The translations under genes were made by a program, and so were the position numbers. A stretch of DNA of 5,971 bases, from positions 1 through 5,971 of the forward strand of contig WLDA01000063.1 of assembly GCA_009705025.1 (NCBI GenBank), in the 5' to 3' direction. This DNA comes from Actinomycetota bacterium. GTDB lineage: Bacteria; Actinomycetota; Actinomycetes; Nanopelagicales; Nanopelagicaceae. The notes beneath the pieces were generated by a model that worked only from the letters and a program-made list of their open reading frames with translations, ran no database searches and was not told the DNA's origin. Positions 4,205-5,971 of this stretch are shown piece by piece (within the stretch, counting starts at the first letter, position 1; every line of letters begins with the position of its first letter).

Positions 4205-5971
4205 TCAACCTGTATTTCTTAGGCCAGCTGCAACACCATTGATAGTAAGTAGTAGGGCTCTATTCAATACTGATTCAGGAGTTCCCCCAGCATCACGCAC
4301 ACGCTTGAGTAAGTTGATCTGCAATAAATGTATTGGTGACAAATAGGCATCACGTACTTGAAGCGTACGAGCCAATATTGGTTGATCTCCAAGCAAAGAT
4401 GTCTTCTTTGTCAGTAGCAATATTTCAGAGACAGTGAGGGCAAATTCCTCTTCAATAATTGTGAGGAAATGTTGAAGTTCTTTTGGAACTAGTGTTTCAA
4501 CGTAGCGCTTAGCAAGATTTAGATCAGTTTTTGCAAGTGTCATCTCGACATTGCTAATAAAGGTATTGAAGAAGTGCCACTCATCGAGCATTGTTGCAAG
4601 CACTTCACTATTGCCTGCCTCGCGCGCAGCTTTGAGACCAGTTCCAACCCCAAACCACCCAGGAACAATCTGACGTGATTGCGTCCAACCAAATACCCAT
4701 GGAATCGCACGCAAGCTACCAAGGCCACTAGTTGCATCAGGTCTGCGAGATGGACGTGAACCTAAGAAAAGATTTCCTAGTTGCTCAACTGGAGTGGAAG
4801 CATAGAAATATGCAGGCAGATCTGGATGTTCAACAAGTGAGCGATATTGTTTGAAAGAACTATCACTTATGAGTTGCATGCAATCGTTCCACTGAGCTAA
4901 ATCTTGTGGCGCTTGTCGCGGTGCACGGTTGAGAACTGTTGCTTCAAGTGCTGCAGCAAGTGTGAGTTCAACATTCTCGCGAGCAAGTGCTGGTAGTGAA
5001 TATTTATCGCTAATAACTTCGCCTTGTTCAGTCATTTTTATTTGACCATCAACTGAGCCCCAAGGAAGTGCGATGAGTGCTTCATATGTTGGACCGCCAC
5101 CACGTCCGACAGATCCACCGCGACCATGGAATAAGCGAAGTGTTACTCCATATTTCATTGCAACATCGCGTAGTTTTCTCTGTGCTCTGTGAATTTCCCA
5201 TTGGCTTGTTGCAATTCCTGCATCTTTATTGGAATCACTGTAGCCAAGCATTACTTCTTGTAGATCATCGCGGAGTGCTACTACGGCGCGATATGTTGGG
5301 TTAGAGAGTAGCTTTTCTAGAATTTCACCAGATGCTCGAAGTTCTGCAACTGTTTCAAGAAGCGGTGCAAAACCAATAGTTGCTTTCTTCGCTGCGATAT
5401 CGACAAGGCCTGCTTGTTGAGCGATGACTACTGCTGCAATAAGGTCATCTGCACCCTTTGTCATCGAAACTATGTATGTCTCGATTGCTTGAGTACCAAA
5501 GGTATTGATTAGATCTGCAATTGCTACAAATGTATCTAAAGTCTTTTGAGCATTTTCATCTAAGGACGCTACGTTGAGCGAAGTACCTTTTTGAAGGATT
5601 CCAGTAAGGATTTCGAATCGTTCATCGTGTGAACGACTTGAATACGCATCATCATTGATGGCTTGAGCAAGTAAGTGGTGATGAGCATCGGAATGTTCGC
5701 GAACATCCATAGTGGCGTGAGTTAGTCCAAAGGCTGCGACTGTGCGAATTGTGCGCTCCAGAAGACCTGTAGCAATCATTTCGCCCTTATGTGCAAATAG
5801 TGAATCACGCATCAAAGTTAGGTCAGCAAGTAATTCGTGCATATCGTTGTAATCACGATGTGGAACGTGTGGTCCACCTTGTGCATGGCGATCGCGAGTC
5901 ATAGCTAAGCGATGCACAATTGCAGTTGCTTTCAAACGATATGGTTCTTCAACATTGAGGCGCTTGAAACG
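4205..5971 (-). CDS. ppc: Phosphoenolpyruvate carboxylase, C-terminal two thirds (start outside window)
   Basis: It carboxylates PEP with bicarbonate to oxaloacetate, the anaplerotic supply of the TCA cycle and aspartate-family amino acids. The frame is open to the window edge (first residues RFKRLNVEEPYRLK), giving 588 residues; full enzymes have about 880-930, so roughly 300 are missing, including the region of the first catalytic histidine (TAHPTE in the family). Numbering from the edge, visible motifs are VMLGYSDSNKDAG (240-252), FHGRGGSVGRGGGPT (281-295), TEQGEVI (314-320), RAIPWVFGWTQSR (421-433) and the C-terminal RNTG. The four aspartate-inhibition residues of the E. coli enzyme (R587, K773, R832, N881) have counterparts at R290, K481, R540 and N586. 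A TTG at 5933-5935 is not the real start, because the family sequence continues upstream of it. It is convergent with pth. Confidence 0.96.
   Translation of the reverse strand, partial: RFKRLNVEEPYRLKATAIVHRLAMTRDRHAQGGPHVPHRDYNDMHELLADLTLMRDSLFAHKGEMIATGLLERTIRTVAAFGLTHATMDVREHSDAHHHLLAQAINDDAYSSRSHDERFEILTGILQKGTSLNVASLDENAQKTLDTFVAIADLINTFGTQAIETYIVSMTKGADDLIAAVVIAQQAGLVDIAAKKATIGFAPLLETVAELRASGEILEKLLSNPTYRAVVALRDDLQEVMLGYSDSNKDAGIATSQWEIHRAQRKLRDVAMKYGVTLRLFHGRGGSVGRGGGPTYEALIALPWGSVDGQIKMTEQGEVISDKYSLPALARENVELTLAAALEATVLNRAPRQAPQDLAQWNDCMQLISDSSFKQYRSLVEHPDLPAYFYASTPVEQLGNLFLGSRPSRRPDATSGLGSLRAIPWVFGWTQSRQIVPGWFGVGTGLKAAREAGNSEVLATMLDEWHFFNTFISNVEMTLAKTDLNLAKRYVETLVPKELQHFLTIIEEEFALTVSEILLLTKKTSLLGDQPILARTLQVRDAYLSPIHLLQINLLKRVRDAGGTPESVLNRALLLTINGVAAGLRNTG

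Noticed and set aside
4540..5304. Short open frames inside ppc on both strands (4540-4737 minus, 5077-5304 plus)
   Set aside because: They are fully contained in the ppc coding region, have no recognisable protein features, and are explained as shadows.
5933..5935. TTG as the start of the ppc gene
   Set aside because: Typical PEP carboxylase sequence continues upstream of it to the window edge and the N-terminal third is missing, so it is an internal leucine codon.
1..5971. CRISPR array, insertion sequence, prophage or defence system
   Set aside because: No regularly spaced repeats, transposase, integrase or nuclease-like genes are present; all long frames are housekeeping genes.

Overview
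The window looks like core housekeeping DNA from a moderate-to-low-GC actinobacterium. The order tRNA-Gln, glmU, prs, rplY, pth is a conserved actinobacterial arrangement; the Mycobacterium tuberculosis cluster is the same set plus lpqT between prs and rplY. The AT-leaning codon use, very tight spacing, an L25 with an Ala-rich CTC-type tail, and a tRNA without an encoded CCA would fit a streamlined freshwater lineage of the Nanopelagicales (acI) type. That placement is inferred from gene order and composition and has not been checked by any search.

Layout. Bases 1-167 (minus strand) are the start of a MarR-type regulator cut by the window edge. Bases 168-273 are a divergent intergenic region holding a plausible tRNA promoter. 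tRNA-Gln(TTG) occupies 274-345. glmU starts only 17 bases later at a GTG without a Shine-Dalgarno sequence and runs to 1784; prs follows after 5 bases (1790-2770). A 216-base gap (2771-2986) has no credible protein gene but is rich in structure: a 20-bp imperfect inverted repeat enclosing two near-identical direct repeats, a hairpin followed by seven T's, a tRNA-like stretch ending in a T-arm-like hairpin, and a sequence that can pair with the ribosome-binding site of the next gene. rplY (2987-3610) and pth (3627-4202) follow. The ppc gene lies on the opposite strand (4205-5971), lacks its N-terminal third because of the window edge, and meets pth tail to tail with only 2 bases between stop codons.

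Function. glmU makes UDP-GlcNAc for peptidoglycan, prs makes PRPP for nucleotides, histidine and tryptophan, rplY encodes the 5S rRNA-binding protein L25/CTC, pth recycles peptidyl-tRNA, and ppc replenishes oxaloacetate. No mobile element, CRISPR array or defence system was seen. The most interesting material is non-coding: the rplY leader, with two mutually exclusive folds around its ribosome-binding site, and the apparently leaderless starts of glmU (right behind a tRNA) and pth.
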